Assembly: GCA_964629825.1 (NCBI GenBank)
Contig: CAZVUW010000007.1
Coordinates: 1-59,412, forward strand
Length of the DNA: 59,412 bases
Reading direction: 5' to 3'
Source: CAZVUW01 sp964629825
GTDB lineage: Bacteria > Actinomycetota > Nitriliruptoria > Euzebyales > Egibacteraceae
The notes beneath the pieces were generated by a model, which saw nothing but the letters and a program-made list of their open reading frames with translations, searched no databases and had not been told where the DNA came from. The position numbers were made by a program, and so were the translations under genes. Position 1 is the stretch's first letter. Every line of letters begins with the position of its first letter. This document shows positions 27,201 to 34,393 of this stretch, piece after piece.

Positions 27201-27395
27201 GAGGATGACCCCATCGAGCTGCCGGAGCGGCCCGGTCAGGACGATGATGCCGACGGGGGAGCGGACACCGACGCCGGTGGTGACGAGGAGCCGGACGCCG
27301 ACGGTGCCGAGGACCCGGGCGCCGGCGGCGGAGTCGACGGCGTCTCCGCACCGACGTCCGCGCCGACCTCATCGCCGGCCGGCGAGGTCGGGTAG
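24285..27395 (+). CDS. UPF0182-family large membrane protein
   Basis: A 1036-residue integral membrane protein of the actinobacterial/cyanobacterial UPF0182 family (like mycobacterial Rv0064), of unknown function. Seven or so membrane helices fill the first 320 residues (WWLLLLGLLVIVLLFATRV, GVVVAVLVFALLAVNLLI and others). A large extracytoplasmic domain with the family's DVDVDRYVLPS, ENPRIYFGENPPEYSIV and RLPGEEHEEFALIQPFTP segments follows. The last 70 residues are strongly acidic (Asp/Gly/Glu). GTG 24285 overlaps the DivIVA-type stop (GTGA), so it is translated by coupling. The coupling suggests a joint envelope role. Confidence 0.92.
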   Translation: MSALQELRRRWWLLLLGLLVIVLLFATRVATFYTDVLWFDSVGFADVFWTLLTARLGVGVVVAVLVFALLAVNLLIAKRLAPPYRIPTPQEEAIERYRELLEPFARPLLLGVAVVIGALSGVAMSGSWETVLLWANRVPFGLEDPQFGRDVGYFVFELPFLALLNSWLFTSLVITIVLTAIAHYLFGGIRPQSPGQKLSPQVNVHLSVLLAALVAVRAWGFVLDQYMLSYSQRGTVTGLSYTDVNAQLLAFQLLAIIAAVCVALFLLNIRFRGWLLPAGGVAILVVAAIVLSGVYPAVIQRLQVDPQELPRERDYIARNLEMTRFAFDLDLDEVETSEFEAGSDLTDEEVRSNAPTLESLRLWDPATLQTTYQQLQEFRPYYDFRDVDVDRYVLPSTDGEETLQQIMISVREISERDLPATARTWQNERLFFTHGFGLVASEVSTARADGQPVFLVNDIPPTGVERLQIENPRIYFGENPPEYSIVNTAQAELDYPLEGGGQELYSYTGVDGVGTGSPLRRLAFALRYAEPNFVLSNLIQPESRVLFNRRIRERVQLVAPFLKLDHDAYPVAVDGRIKWILDAYTTTDMVPYSERVELSNLTVSDQRQFVTVQDPTTGEITIQERTVSVPGLDGRANYIRNSVKAVVDAYDGTIDLYVIESDDPLIQAWQNVFPDSFTPVSAASEELRAHFRYPEDMFRVQSELFRTYHIPEADEFYTREDAWDIPIDAAFAQNQQAAGLEREDRSMRPYYLLMRLPGEEHEEFALIQPFTPASRPNLIGWLAARSDGDSYGQLRAYLMPPDRTVFGPQQVQARIDQDGAVAEQVTLWNQSGARVIYGNLLVIPVEDSLLYVQPLFLRAQQSQIPELRKVVLVFGDTVVMEDTLAEALATLFGAAAPGVPGIEGAPDVPEDAPEDGEEGQQGIDPRVATLIRRALEAFAEAEMALREGDLATYGERTRDAAELLEEAQALTGEDDPIELPERPGQDDDADGGADTDAGGDEEPDADGAEDPGAGGGVDGVSAPTSAPTSSPAGEVG

Positions 27396-27422
27396 GCCCT
27401 CGCGGGCCCTGCCCGTCGCGGC

Positions 27423-28142
27423 CTACTCCCCGGTGGGACGCGGCGCGCGGTGCTCAGGGTTGGGGTAGTCGAAGCGCTCCCCGGCGTCCCAGGCGGTGCG
27501 GACGTTGCCGTAGGCCGGGAAGCCGCCGAGGTCCTTCAGGATCCGCGCGGCGTGCAGCAGGTTGTAGGTCATGAACTCGGTGTTGCGGTTGGTGAAGTCG
27601 TTGTCGAAGCCCGCGCCGTCGTCCCCGTAGGAGGGACCGGGGCCCGCCTCTCCGATCCAGCCTGCATCCGCCTGCGGTGGGATCGTGTAGCCGATGTGCT
27701 GCAGCGAGTAGAGGATGTTCATCGCGCAGTGCTTGATGCCGTCCTCGTTCCCGGTTACCAGGCAGCCCGCGGCCCGGCCGTAGTAGATGTACTGACCCGC
27801 CTCGTTGGTCTCGCCGGACAGCGAGTAGAGGCGCTCGATGACGCGCGTGCAGACAGATGACTTGTCACCGAGCCAGATCGGCGTGCCCAGGACGAGGATG
27901 TCCGCGTCGAGGATCTGACGGCCGATCTCCGGCCAGTCGTCGCGGGGCAGCCCGTGCTCGGTCATGTCGGGGTAGACGCCCGGCGCGATGTCATGGTCGA
28001 CCGCTCGGATGACGGTCACGTCCACGCCCTGGGCGTCCATGATCGCCTTGGACCGGTCGATCAGGAGCTGGGTGTGAGACGGCTCGGGCGAGGGCTTGAG
28101 CGTGCAGTTGACGTAGACGGCCCGAAGATCTGAGAAGTCCAT
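27423..28142 (-). CDS. Flavodoxin-fold NAD(P)H-dependent oxidoreductase
   Basis: A 239-residue flavodoxin-like/NADPH-dependent FMN reductase family protein. The N-terminus AVYVNCTLKPSPEPSHTQLLIDR is the FMN phosphate-binding strand-loop, and DADILVLGTPIWLGDKSS is the second flavin-loop. The IYYGRAAGCLVTGNEDGIKH segment and the LQHIGYTIPPQADAGW strand follow. Substrate unknown; quinone or azo-type reductions are common in the family. A palindromic repeat element sits 17 bp upstream of its ATG. The gene converges with the UPF0182 gene, and the end-to-end gap is only 27 bp. Confidence 0.85.
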   Translation of the reverse strand: MDFSDLRAVYVNCTLKPSPEPSHTQLLIDRSKAIMDAQGVDVTVIRAVDHDIAPGVYPDMTEHGLPRDDWPEIGRQILDADILVLGTPIWLGDKSSVCTRVIERLYSLSGETNEAGQYIYYGRAAGCLVTGNEDGIKHCAMNILYSLQHIGYTIPPQADAGWIGEAGPGPSYGDDGAGFDNDFTNRNTEFMTYNLLHAARILKDLGGFPAYGNVRTAWDAGERFDYPNPEHRAPRPTGE

Positions 28143-28158
28143 GTGGCTTCCCTTCAGG

Positions 28159-28194
28159 TGTTGTTCTCGACGGGCATTCCCGCCGAAAACAACA
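28159..28194. repeat. Palindromic repeat element, copy A
   Basis: A 36-nt imperfect hairpin (14 of 16 positions pair; loop CATT) begins TGTTGTT and ends AACAACA, with a CGGG/CCCG inner stem. Its reverse complement aligns over its whole length with copy B at 42843-42878, sharing TGTTGTTTT, GGCGGGAATG and AACAACA. It lies 17 bp upstream of the flavodoxin start codon. Two related copies 14.7 kb apart imply a dispersed family. Confidence 0.65.
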
Positions 28195-28235
28195 TATCCC
28201 GCGGGCTTGCCCCAGCCCCGCAGGGTTGCCCCCGG

Positions 28236-28730
28236 CTAGGTCATCTCCGCGTAGCCGCGGGCCATGGGCATGTAGAGGGTCTCGAAGTCCCCCAACGTGG
28301 GCGGCGGCGTGTCTGTCATCGCGGCGACCAGCCGATCGAGATACCACTCCCAGCCAGCGCCGATCTCGGCCGCGGTGCCCGGTTCGAGCTGCTCGTGCCG
28401 CAGCTCCAGGGTGGTCCCGCCCTCGGCCTCGGACAGCTCCACGGTCAGCCACCATTCGCCCTGCTCGTCGCTGGTTCTCACCGCGAGCAGCCGTGGCGGC
28501 TCGCAGGCGCGGATCTCGCACGGCGTCGCCGGCGCCTCCTCGGACTCGGGCTCGGCGTTGAGGTGCACCAGGACCGAGCCGCTGGCCGGGTCGCCGCTCC
28601 AGGTCGCGAACCAGCGGCCAAGGCGCTCGGACTCGGTCAGGCTCGCCCAGACGTCCTTGATCGGCGCGGCGAAGCGCCGGGTGAGCACGAGCGTCCTGCC
28701 GCCGTCTCGGACCGTTCCGGTGGGCTCCAT
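28236..28730 (-). CDS. SRPBCC/AHSA1-domain protein
   Basis: A 164-residue START-like fold protein of the activator-of-Hsp90 (AHSA1) type: LVLTRRFAAPIKDVWASLTESERLGRWFATWSGDP at the start, a CEIRACEPPRLLAV strand, GTTLELRHEQL and WEWYLDRLVAAM at the C-terminal helix. Bacterial members bind small hydrophobic ligands; the ligand is unknown here. ATG 28730 follows GGAGGAG by about 7 nt. Any upstream extension runs into the tRNA promoter and is unlike the family. Confidence 0.85.
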   Translation of the reverse strand: MEPTGTVRDGGRTLVLTRRFAAPIKDVWASLTESERLGRWFATWSGDPASGSVLVHLNAEPESEEAPATPCEIRACEPPRLLAVRTSDEQGEWWLTVELSEAEGGTTLELRHEQLEPGTAAEIGAGWEWYLDRLVAAMTDTPPPTLGDFETLYMPMARGYAEMT

Positions 28731-28937
28731 GCGATCTCCTCCTCGGCGGGGGCGCCGGCCGCGAGGGCCTGGGTGCCGCGACGCGCTCCGGTGCTGGGCG
28801 GCGGTCCGGAACCATACGTCGCCCCCGACCGATTCGGGGAGATCTGCGAAGGCGTGGCGTAGCGCACGACGCATCCGTCGGCCGATCGTCACGCCGGCAA
28901 GGTCGGCTACTCGTGCCGCAGGCCGACGGTGGCCGTG

Positions 28938-28966
28938 TTGCAGCCCTCTGGGGGCGCTGCTACCGT
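28938..28966 (+). promoter_or_regulatory. Promoter of the initiator tRNA gene
   Basis: TTGCAG (28938-28943) and TACCGT (28961-28966) are separated by 17 bp, and the tRNA begins 7 nt after the -10 box, a spacing expected for a sigma-70 start at or near the mature 5' end. Confidence 0.6.
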
Positions 28967-28972
28967 CCCTGG

Positions 28973-29046
28973 TGCGAGGTGGAGCAGTTCGGTAGCTCGC
29001 CGGGCTCATAACCCGGAGGTCGCAGGTTCAAATCCTGCCCTCGCAA
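28973..29046 (+). tRNA. Initiator tRNA-fMet (CAT)
   Basis: A 74-nt tRNA without an encoded CCA; the anticodon loop is CTCATAA. Acceptor TGCGAGG pairs with CCTCGCA, the D stem GAGC/GCTC has the A11:U24 pair, the anticodon stem CCGGG/CCCGG contains the three consecutive G:C pairs typical of initiators, and the T arm is GCAGG TTCAAAT CCTGC. The 1:72 position is U:A, where bacterial initiators usually have a C:A mismatch. A promoter precedes it and a strong terminator follows. Confidence 0.95.
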
Positions 29047-29051
29047 CTGAT

Positions 29052-29079
29052 CGAGACCCCCGCCGCGGCGGGGGTCTCG
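29052..29079. terminator. 28-nt palindromic terminator after tRNA-fMet
   Basis: CGAGACCCCCGCCG and its complement form an uninterrupted 28-nt palindrome beginning 6 nt after the tRNA. It probably stops the tRNA transcript and perhaps also the convergent MarR gene, which ends at 29113. Confidence 0.8.
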
Positions 29080-29112
29080 CCGTTCCCGGGCCTCGAACGG
29101 GCCAGGTGGGGT

Positions 29113-29625
29113 CTACGACGCAGAGCCGCCCAGGACGTCCTCGACGAGGGTGCAGGGGTCGGTGGTGATGCTGACGTCGGTGACGGCGCAGGCGAGGCGG
29201 CGGAGCAGGACGCGGAGGGCGTCGCGGTCGGCGGGGTCCAGCGTGGCGAGGACGTCGTCCTCGGCCCGGCGGACGCGGCGCTCGAGCTCGGCGAGAGTGC
29301 GCCGTCCCTGCTCGGTGGCCACGATCGTTCGCTGACGGCGGTCGGCGGGGTTGGGCTGCCGGTCGACGAGGCCTGCCTGCTCGAGGTCGTCGATCAGGTA
29401 GGTCATAACCGTGCGGTCGATGCCGAGGTGCTCCGCGAGCCCGAGCTGGCTCGGCGGCTGGTCGTGGATCACGGTCGTGAGGATCTGATAGCCGCGGGGG
29501 CCGTGGGGGATGCCGCCGACCGCCTCGTTGATCGCCGCGTGCAGCGCGCGCAGCAGGACGGTGACGGACCACACGAGATCAGCCGAGTGCTCGGTGACCG
29601 TCCGAGATGTCTGCTGCGGCGCCAT
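29113..29625 (-). CDS. MarR-family transcriptional regulator
   Basis: A 170-residue winged-helix regulator. An N-terminal dimerisation helix is followed by GPRGYQILTTVIHDQPPSQLGLAEHLGIDRTVMTYLIDDLEQAGLVDRQPNPADRRQR, which is the classical MarR helix-turn-helix and wing with the DxRxR end. A C-terminal helix follows. It is divergent from an LLM flavoprotein gene with an operator-like set of inverted repeats between them, so it probably represses that flavoprotein pair in response to a small aromatic or drug-like ligand. The start ATG is at 29625. Confidence 0.9.
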   Translation of the reverse strand: MAPQQTSRTVTEHSADLVWSVTVLLRALHAAINEAVGGIPHGPRGYQILTTVIHDQPPSQLGLAEHLGIDRTVMTYLIDDLEQAGLVDRQPNPADRRQRTIVATEQGRRTLAELERRVRRAEDDVLATLDPADRDALRVLLRRLACAVTDVSITTDPCTLVEDVLGGSAS

Positions 29626-29659
29626 GGGAATAGCTTACCGCCATGGAGCGGTTGGACCA

Positions 29660-29699
29660 CTCATCTGTCATACATATGATCTGTTGGACCGCAGATGAG
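29660..29699. promoter_or_regulatory. Nested inverted repeats between marR-type and LLM genes (candidate operator)
   Basis: The inner repeat is TCATA-CA-TATGA (29668-29679). The outer arms are CTCATCTG (29660-29667) and CAGATGAG (29692-29699). A direct repeat GTTGGACC flanks the inner palindrome. The region is AT-rich relative to its surroundings and lies 45 bp before the LLM start, as expected for a MarR-type site. Confidence 0.5.
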
Positions 29700-29714
29700 G
29701 AGGCGCCGGGAAAG

Positions 29715-30596
29715 ATGGCTGACTACGGACACGACCTGCTGTTCGGATCGTTCATCACGCCGACCAACGCCGCGCCAGCCAAGGTGGTGGAGCTGGTCAA
29801 GGCCGCCGAGCGGTCGGGTCTTGACCTGGCGACGTTCCAGGACCACCCGTACCACCCGGGCTTCCTCGACACCTGGACGCTGCTGCCGTACGTGACGGCT
29901 CAGACCGAGCGGATCCGGCTGTCGGCCAACGTCACCAACCTGCCGCTGCGCCCACCGGCCGTGCTGGCGCGCGCGGCCGCGAGCCTGGATCTGCTGTCAG
30001 GAGGCCGGCTCGAGCTCGGTCTCGGCTCGGGCGCGTTCTGGGACGCCATCGAGGCGATGGGAGGCCGCAGGCTCTCGCCCGGGCAGGCCGTCGACGCGCT
30101 AAGCGAGGCCATCGACATCGTCCGTGGCATCTGGGATGCCTCCAACCGCGAGCGGCTGCGCGTGGACGGCACCTACTACCGGGTCAACGGCGCCAAGCGC
30201 GGCCCGGCCCCCGCGCACGATGTCGAGATCTGGCTCGGCGCCTACAAGCCGCGCATGCTCCGCCTGACCGGGACCAAGGGCGACGGCTGGCTGCCCTCCC
30301 TCACCTACCTGGCGTCCCTCGACGACCTGTCCAAGGGCAACGCGGTCATCGACGAAGCCGCCCTGGAAGCCGGCCGTCAGCCGAGCGACATCCGGCGCCT
30401 GCTCAACATCGGGCCGCTGACCGGCCCGCCCGCGGAGTCGGCCGAGCAGCTGGCGGCGCTCGCGCTGGACCACGGCACGTCGGCGTTCATCCTCATGGGT
30501 GACGACGAGGCGACCATCGCCCGCTTCGGCGAGGAGGTGGCCCCGGCCGTGCGCGAGCTGGTCGCCGCCGAGCGCCGCGTCCCCGTGGGGCGCTGA
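29715..30596 (+). CDS. LLM-class flavin-dependent oxidoreductase (bacterial luciferase-like)
   Basis: A 293-residue TIM-barrel protein of the luciferase-like monooxygenase class using FMN or F420. Typical segments are LLFGSFITPTN, ERSGLDLATFQDHPYHPGFLDTW, LSANVTNLPLRPPAVLARAAASLDLLSGGRLELGLGSG and GPAPAHDVEIWLGAYKPRMLRLTG. ATG 29715 (MADYGHD) gives the conserved start; a longer N-terminus would include non-family residues across the operator. The next gene starts 2 bp after its stop and begins with a homologous LLM domain, so the pair arose by duplication. F420 versus FMN use cannot be decided from sequence. Confidence 0.88.
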   Translation: MADYGHDLLFGSFITPTNAAPAKVVELVKAAERSGLDLATFQDHPYHPGFLDTWTLLPYVTAQTERIRLSANVTNLPLRPPAVLARAAASLDLLSGGRLELGLGSGAFWDAIEAMGGRRLSPGQAVDALSEAIDIVRGIWDASNRERLRVDGTYYRVNGAKRGPAPAHDVEIWLGAYKPRMLRLTGTKGDGWLPSLTYLASLDDLSKGNAVIDEAALEAGRQPSDIRRLLNIGPLTGPPAESAEQLAALALDHGTSAFILMGDDEATIARFGEEVAPAVRELVAAERRVPVGR

Positions 30597-30598
30597 CC

Positions 30599-32842
30599 GT
30601 GGACTACGGCCATCCGCTGCGCTTCGGCGCGCTCATCAGGCCGTCCAGCGCCGACCCACACGCCGCGATCGAGCTGGCGCGGCTAGCCGAGGAGCGCGGT
30701 CTGGATCTCGTCACGGTCCCTGATGGCGCGGGCGACCCCGAGGGTCTGGACGCCTGGAGTCTGCTGGCCTGGGTCGCCGGAGCCACCAGCCGGATCGAGA
30801 TCGCGGGCACCCCGCTGGACCTCTCCGAGCGCCCGCCAGCGGTCCTGGCCCGAGCAGCGGCCAGCCTCGACCTCCTGAGCGCCGGCCGGCTCAACCTGGC
30901 CCTGGGCGCCGGGAGGCCCCAGGCTGCACGAGCTGAGGACGTCGCCGCGAGCCTCGCTCACCAGCCGACCGCGGACGCCCTCGAGGAGGCCATCTCGGTC
31001 ATCCGCGGGCTCTGGGCGGCGGGCGAGCCGCCGCTGCGCCACGACGGCCGGCACCACCGCGTCCTCGGTGCCCAGCGCGGTCCGGCGCCGGCGCACAACC
31101 TCCCCATCTGGATCGAGAGCTCGGACCCGAAGCTGATCGGCGCGCACGCCGACGGCTGGCTTGCAGCGCTCGGGCCGGACGACGACCGCGCCCACCTGCA
31201 GACGATGCAGGCGCTCATCGACGAGGCCGCCATCGCCGCCGGACGCGATCCGAGGGAGATCCGCCGGCTCCTGATCATGCAGCCATCCCCCGAAGTCACC
31301 GACGCGACGATCGACCACCTCGTCGCTCTGGCAGTCGAGGACGGGTTCGCGACCTTCATCCTGGCCGTCGACGACCCCTACCAGCTGCGTCGCGTCGCCG
31401 ACCAAGTCGCTCCTGCCGTACGGGAGGCCGTAGCACGCAGGCGCGCCGCGACCGGCGTGGTCGAACGGGTCGTCCCCAGCCTGCGGGTGCGATCCCGCCG
31501 CAGCCCCGCGATCGACTACGAGGCTCTCCCGACGGCGTTGCGCCAGGTCGCGATCGAGCCCGGCGACGCGCGATACCCCAACGTCCGCTCGACCTACATG
31601 CGGGGCGGCGCGCCCGGTCTTGTGCTCCAGCCGCGCAGCACCGCTGAGGTGGTCGAAGCCCTCGCGTACGCGCGCAGCCAGCCGGTGGAGCTGTCGATCC
31701 GCTCGGGCGGCCACGGGATCAGCGGGCGCTCCACCAACCGCGGCGGCATCGTCATCGATCTCGGCCGCCTGAACGCGATCGAGGTGCTGGACGAGTCCAC
31801 GCGCAGGGTCCGCCTGGGACCCGGCGCGCGCTGGGGCGAGGTGGCCCGCGCGCTCCAGCCCCACGGCTGGGCCATCAGCTCCGGTGACTACGGTGGCGTG
31901 GGCGTCGGCGGCCTGGCCACGGCCGGTGGGATCGGCTGGCTGGTCCGGCAGCACGGGCTCACCATCGACCACGTCCGCTCGGTCGAGATGGTGCTGGCGG
32001 ACGGCAGCGTCGTCCGTGCGGACGACAGCCACCACGCCGACCTGTTCTGGGCGGTCCGCGGCGCCGGCGCCAACTTCGGCATCGTCACCTCGTTCGAGCT
32101 CGAGGCCGACCCCGTCGGCGACATCGGGTTCGCGCAGATGACCTTCGACGCCAGCGACCTCGCCGGCTTCCTCCAGCGCTGGGGGGCGGCGGTCGAGGCC
32201 GCCCCGAGGGACGTCACCAGCTTCCTCATTCTCGGCCGGGCGCGTCCGGGTCAGCCGCTTCTGGCCCTCGCGATGGTCGCGGTCGACTCCGATCGCCCGG
32301 AGACCATCGTCGACCGGCTCCTGCCCATCGCCGAGATCGCGCCGCTGGTCGACCGGTCGATCAGCGTCCTGCCCTACGCGAGCCTCATGAGCAACGCCGC
32401 CGAGGGGCCGCACTCCGGCTATGGCGAGCCGGTCAGCCGGTCCGGGCTGATCGACCACATCACCCCTGCCTTCGCCGAGGATGCGGCGCGGCTGATCACC
32501 AGCGGCGAGACCTACTTCTTCCAGATCCGCTCCGCCGGAGGTGCCGTCGCCGATGTCCCGCCGGACGCGACCGCCTACGCCTGGAGAAAGGCCGGCTTCT
32601 CGGTCGTCGCCTTCAGCGGCAGCCGCACCAGGCTCGACGCCGCCTGGGACCGGATGGCGGGCCACTTCACCGGCCTGTACCTCAGCTTCGAGACCGACCG
32701 CCGTCCGGAGCGCGTCCTCGACGCCTTCCCGCCGGACACCCTGCGGCGGCTCCAGGCGCTGAAGCGGCGCTACGACCCCGACAACGTCTTCCGCGACAAC
32801 TTCAACGTCGCGGTCGACGCCCCGAGCGCCCGCGCCTCGTAG
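30599..32842 (+). CDS. Natural fusion: LLM flavin oxidoreductase domain plus BBE-type FAD-linked oxidoreductase
   Basis: A 747-residue two-domain enzyme. Residues 1-290 repeat the LLM fold of the preceding gene (YGHPLRFGALIRP, PPAVLARAAASLDLLSAGRLNLALGAG). Residues about 300-747 form a PCMH-type FAD-binding oxidoreductase: VLQPRSTAEVVEALAYAR, the His in SIRSGGHGISGRS (usual histidyl-FAD attachment), VGVGGLATAGGIGWL and a C-terminal berberine-bridge signature RRYDPDNVFRDN. The Cys used for bicovalent FAD in some members is absent. The start is GTG 30599. The substrate is unknown; it likely works in sequence with the upstream LLM enzyme under MarR control. Confidence 0.85.
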   Translation: MDYGHPLRFGALIRPSSADPHAAIELARLAEERGLDLVTVPDGAGDPEGLDAWSLLAWVAGATSRIEIAGTPLDLSERPPAVLARAAASLDLLSAGRLNLALGAGRPQAARAEDVAASLAHQPTADALEEAISVIRGLWAAGEPPLRHDGRHHRVLGAQRGPAPAHNLPIWIESSDPKLIGAHADGWLAALGPDDDRAHLQTMQALIDEAAIAAGRDPREIRRLLIMQPSPEVTDATIDHLVALAVEDGFATFILAVDDPYQLRRVADQVAPAVREAVARRRAATGVVERVVPSLRVRSRRSPAIDYEALPTALRQVAIEPGDARYPNVRSTYMRGGAPGLVLQPRSTAEVVEALAYARSQPVELSIRSGGHGISGRSTNRGGIVIDLGRLNAIEVLDESTRRVRLGPGARWGEVARALQPHGWAISSGDYGGVGVGGLATAGGIGWLVRQHGLTIDHVRSVEMVLADGSVVRADDSHHADLFWAVRGAGANFGIVTSFELEADPVGDIGFAQMTFDASDLAGFLQRWGAAVEAAPRDVTSFLILGRARPGQPLLALAMVAVDSDRPETIVDRLLPIAEIAPLVDRSISVLPYASLMSNAAEGPHSGYGEPVSRSGLIDHITPAFAEDAARLITSGETYFFQIRSAGGAVADVPPDATAYAWRKAGFSVVAFSGSRTRLDAAWDRMAGHFTGLYLSFETDRRPERVLDAFPPDTLRRLQALKRRYDPDNVFRDNFNVAVDAPSARAS

Positions 32843-32845
32843 GCG

Positions 32846-33652
32846 TCAGCCCCTGGTCAGGTAGAGCTGCAGCTCGACCGTGCCGGCGTCGTCGACGGAG
32901 ACGACAACGGGGGCCGATGGCACCTGCACGCCGTAGTCACCGAAGGCGATGTCGAACGAGCCGGTGACCACGGCGATGTCGTCGACCATGGCGGCCTGCA
33001 GGGGGACCTCGACCGTGTTGGTGACCCCCGCGATGGTGAGCTCACCGGTGGCGGTGACCTCTACCGGCGAGTCGGCGGTCGGCAGGGTGCCGAGGTCGAC
33101 GGGCTCTGTGAGCTTGAACGTCGCGGTCGGATAGGTCGCGGTGTCGAGGGCGCGCTGGATGTGCGGCTCGCGGCGTGACTCATCGCTGACCAGGGTGGTG
33201 AGGTTCGCGGTGATGTCGGCGGCCGTCAGGGTGGCCCCCTCGAGCGTGACCGTGCCCGACACGTCCGGGGTGCGGGCGACTGCGGTCGTCTCGCCGATGT
33301 TCGCGAGGACCTCGGCGATGCGGACGCCGACGAAGGTGCCGGTCGACTCGGTGACCGAGAACCCGCCGACCGAGGTGTCGACCACCCAGGTGCCGTCGAC
33401 GCCCTCAGGCGCGCCGCCGGTGTCGGCGGCGGTCTCGGCAGTCGGCTCGGCCGGGCCGGTCGCCCCGTCCTCCGCGATCTCGGCGGTCGCCGCGGAGATG
33501 TCCACCTCGTCGGGGGCGTCGCCGACCAGGAACCAGGCCGCACCGCCGATCGCGATGGTGAGGATGACGCCCACGCCGATCAGCGCGACGCGCTGTCCCC
33601 GTCGCGCAGACGGGGAGCTGGAGACCCTGGGGGCGGTGCCGGTGCCGGTCAT
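32846..33652 (-). CDS. YceI-family protein, membrane-anchored
   Basis: A 268-residue protein with one N-terminal membrane helix (RVALIGVGVILTIAIGGAAWFLVG), an Ala/Glu/Thr-rich linker, and a YceI lipocalin-like barrel (VDGTWVVDTSVGGFSVTESTGTFVGV, a DESRREPHIQRALDTATYPTATFKL segment and VEVTATGELTIAGVTNTVEVPL). YceI proteins bind polyisoprenoids or similar lipids in the envelope. Orientation places the barrel outside. It converges with the FAD fusion gene, 3 bp apart. Confidence 0.87.
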   Translation of the reverse strand: MTGTGTAPRVSSSPSARRGQRVALIGVGVILTIAIGGAAWFLVGDAPDEVDISAATAEIAEDGATGPAEPTAETAADTGGAPEGVDGTWVVDTSVGGFSVTESTGTFVGVRIAEVLANIGETTAVARTPDVSGTVTLEGATLTAADITANLTTLVSDESRREPHIQRALDTATYPTATFKLTEPVDLGTLPTADSPVEVTATGELTIAGVTNTVEVPLQAAMVDDIAVVTGSFDIAFGDYGVQVPSAPVVVSVDDAGTVELQLYLTRG

Positions 33653-33793
33653 GCGTGCTCGTCCTTCAGTCCTCTTAGATCTTCTGGGTGTCCCGCCTGT
33701 GCCGCGTCCACCATGATGCTGTCGCCGTGCTCCGTGCGATGCGCGCCGCCACCCGCCCGACCGTCCACGGCATCCGCGACGGAAGCGCTGGAA

Positions 33794-33820
33794 CGCCTGA
33801 GGCCGGGAGGCGCTCAGGCG
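33794..33820 (-). terminator. Hairpin after the DoxX gene
   Basis: CGCCTGAG and CTCAGGCG form a perfect 8-bp stem with an 11-nt loop, about 25 bp downstream of the DoxX stop on the minus strand and upstream of the YceI gene. Confidence 0.55.
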
Positions 33821-33845
33821 GAAGTCCAGCGGGAAGTTCGTGGGG

Positions 33846-34271
33846 TCAGCCCTCGATGGTCACGGTGGGATCGGTCACGGCTGCCAGCCGCGCCAGGCTG
33901 AGGGCGCCGAGGAGCAGCCCGAAGTCGCGCAGGGCGATGTCGTAGAAGTCGCCGAGGAGCAGCAGGTTGAGGATGATCCCCGCCAGCCAGGCGGCGACGA
34001 CGTAGCCACCGATTCGCGGGCGGAGGGCGACGAGCACGCCGGCGGCGATCTCGATGACCCCCACCACGAGCATCAGCGAGTCCGCGCTGCCGGGCAGGAT
34101 CGAGGCCAGCTGGGGCCACAGGTAGACCGACCAGTCGGCGGTCAGCTCAGCGAACTTGTCCAGCCCGAACAGGATCGGTGCGGCGGTGAACCCAGCCCGC
34201 AGGATCCAGTAGGCCTGGAGGGTGGGTTCAAGGCTGTCGATCCGGGGTCGTGTCATGGTCTGGGATGCCAT
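33846..34271 (-). CDS. DoxX-family membrane protein
   Basis: A 141-residue four-helix membrane protein of the DoxX/TerC-like family: YWILRAGFTAAPILFGLDKFAEL as helix 1 with the FGLDK-type motif, then LMLVVGVIEIAAGVLVAL, GGYVVAAWLAGIILNLLLL and FGLLLGALSLARLA. ATG 34271 (MASQTMT) follows GGAGGT by 7 nt. The gene is divergent from a SufR-like regulator, with an inverted repeat in the shared region, so it may be redox- or Fe-S-regulated. DoxX-like proteins are linked to thiol or quinone redox in several organisms. Confidence 0.85.
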   Translation of the reverse strand: MASQTMTRPRIDSLEPTLQAYWILRAGFTAAPILFGLDKFAELTADWSVYLWPQLASILPGSADSLMLVVGVIEIAAGVLVALRPRIGGYVVAAWLAGIILNLLLLGDFYDIALRDFGLLLGALSLARLAAVTDPTVTIEG

Positions 34272-34295
34272 CTGCACACCTCCGGTTGTAAAACG

Positions 34296-34311
34296 AACGT
34301 ACACTTACGTT
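34296..34311. promoter_or_regulatory. Candidate operator between DoxX and SufR-like genes
   Basis: AACGTA-CACT-TACGTT is a perfect 6-bp inverted repeat with a 4-nt spacer, 24 bp from the DoxX start. A second, looser pair (TCTAAA...TTTAGA) lies closer to the regulator gene. Both fall in a 122-bp AT-richer intergenic region. Confidence 0.5.
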
Positions 34312-34393
34312 AGAGCCGCCGCGATTCTAAAGTCAAGATCCAATCGTTTTAGAGGTCGGCGGACCGTGGTGATCCTTTGCGCAGGAGAACGAC

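Noticed and set aside
28731..29009. N-terminal extension of the SRPBCC protein or a separate small gene
   Set aside because: The extra residues are unlike the family, a good RBS precedes ATG 28730, and the region holds the tRNA promoter and tRNA.
30683..32665. 660-codon open frame antisense to the LLM-FAD fusion
   Set aside because: Composition artefact with no recognisable motif; the plus strand has clear family motifs throughout.
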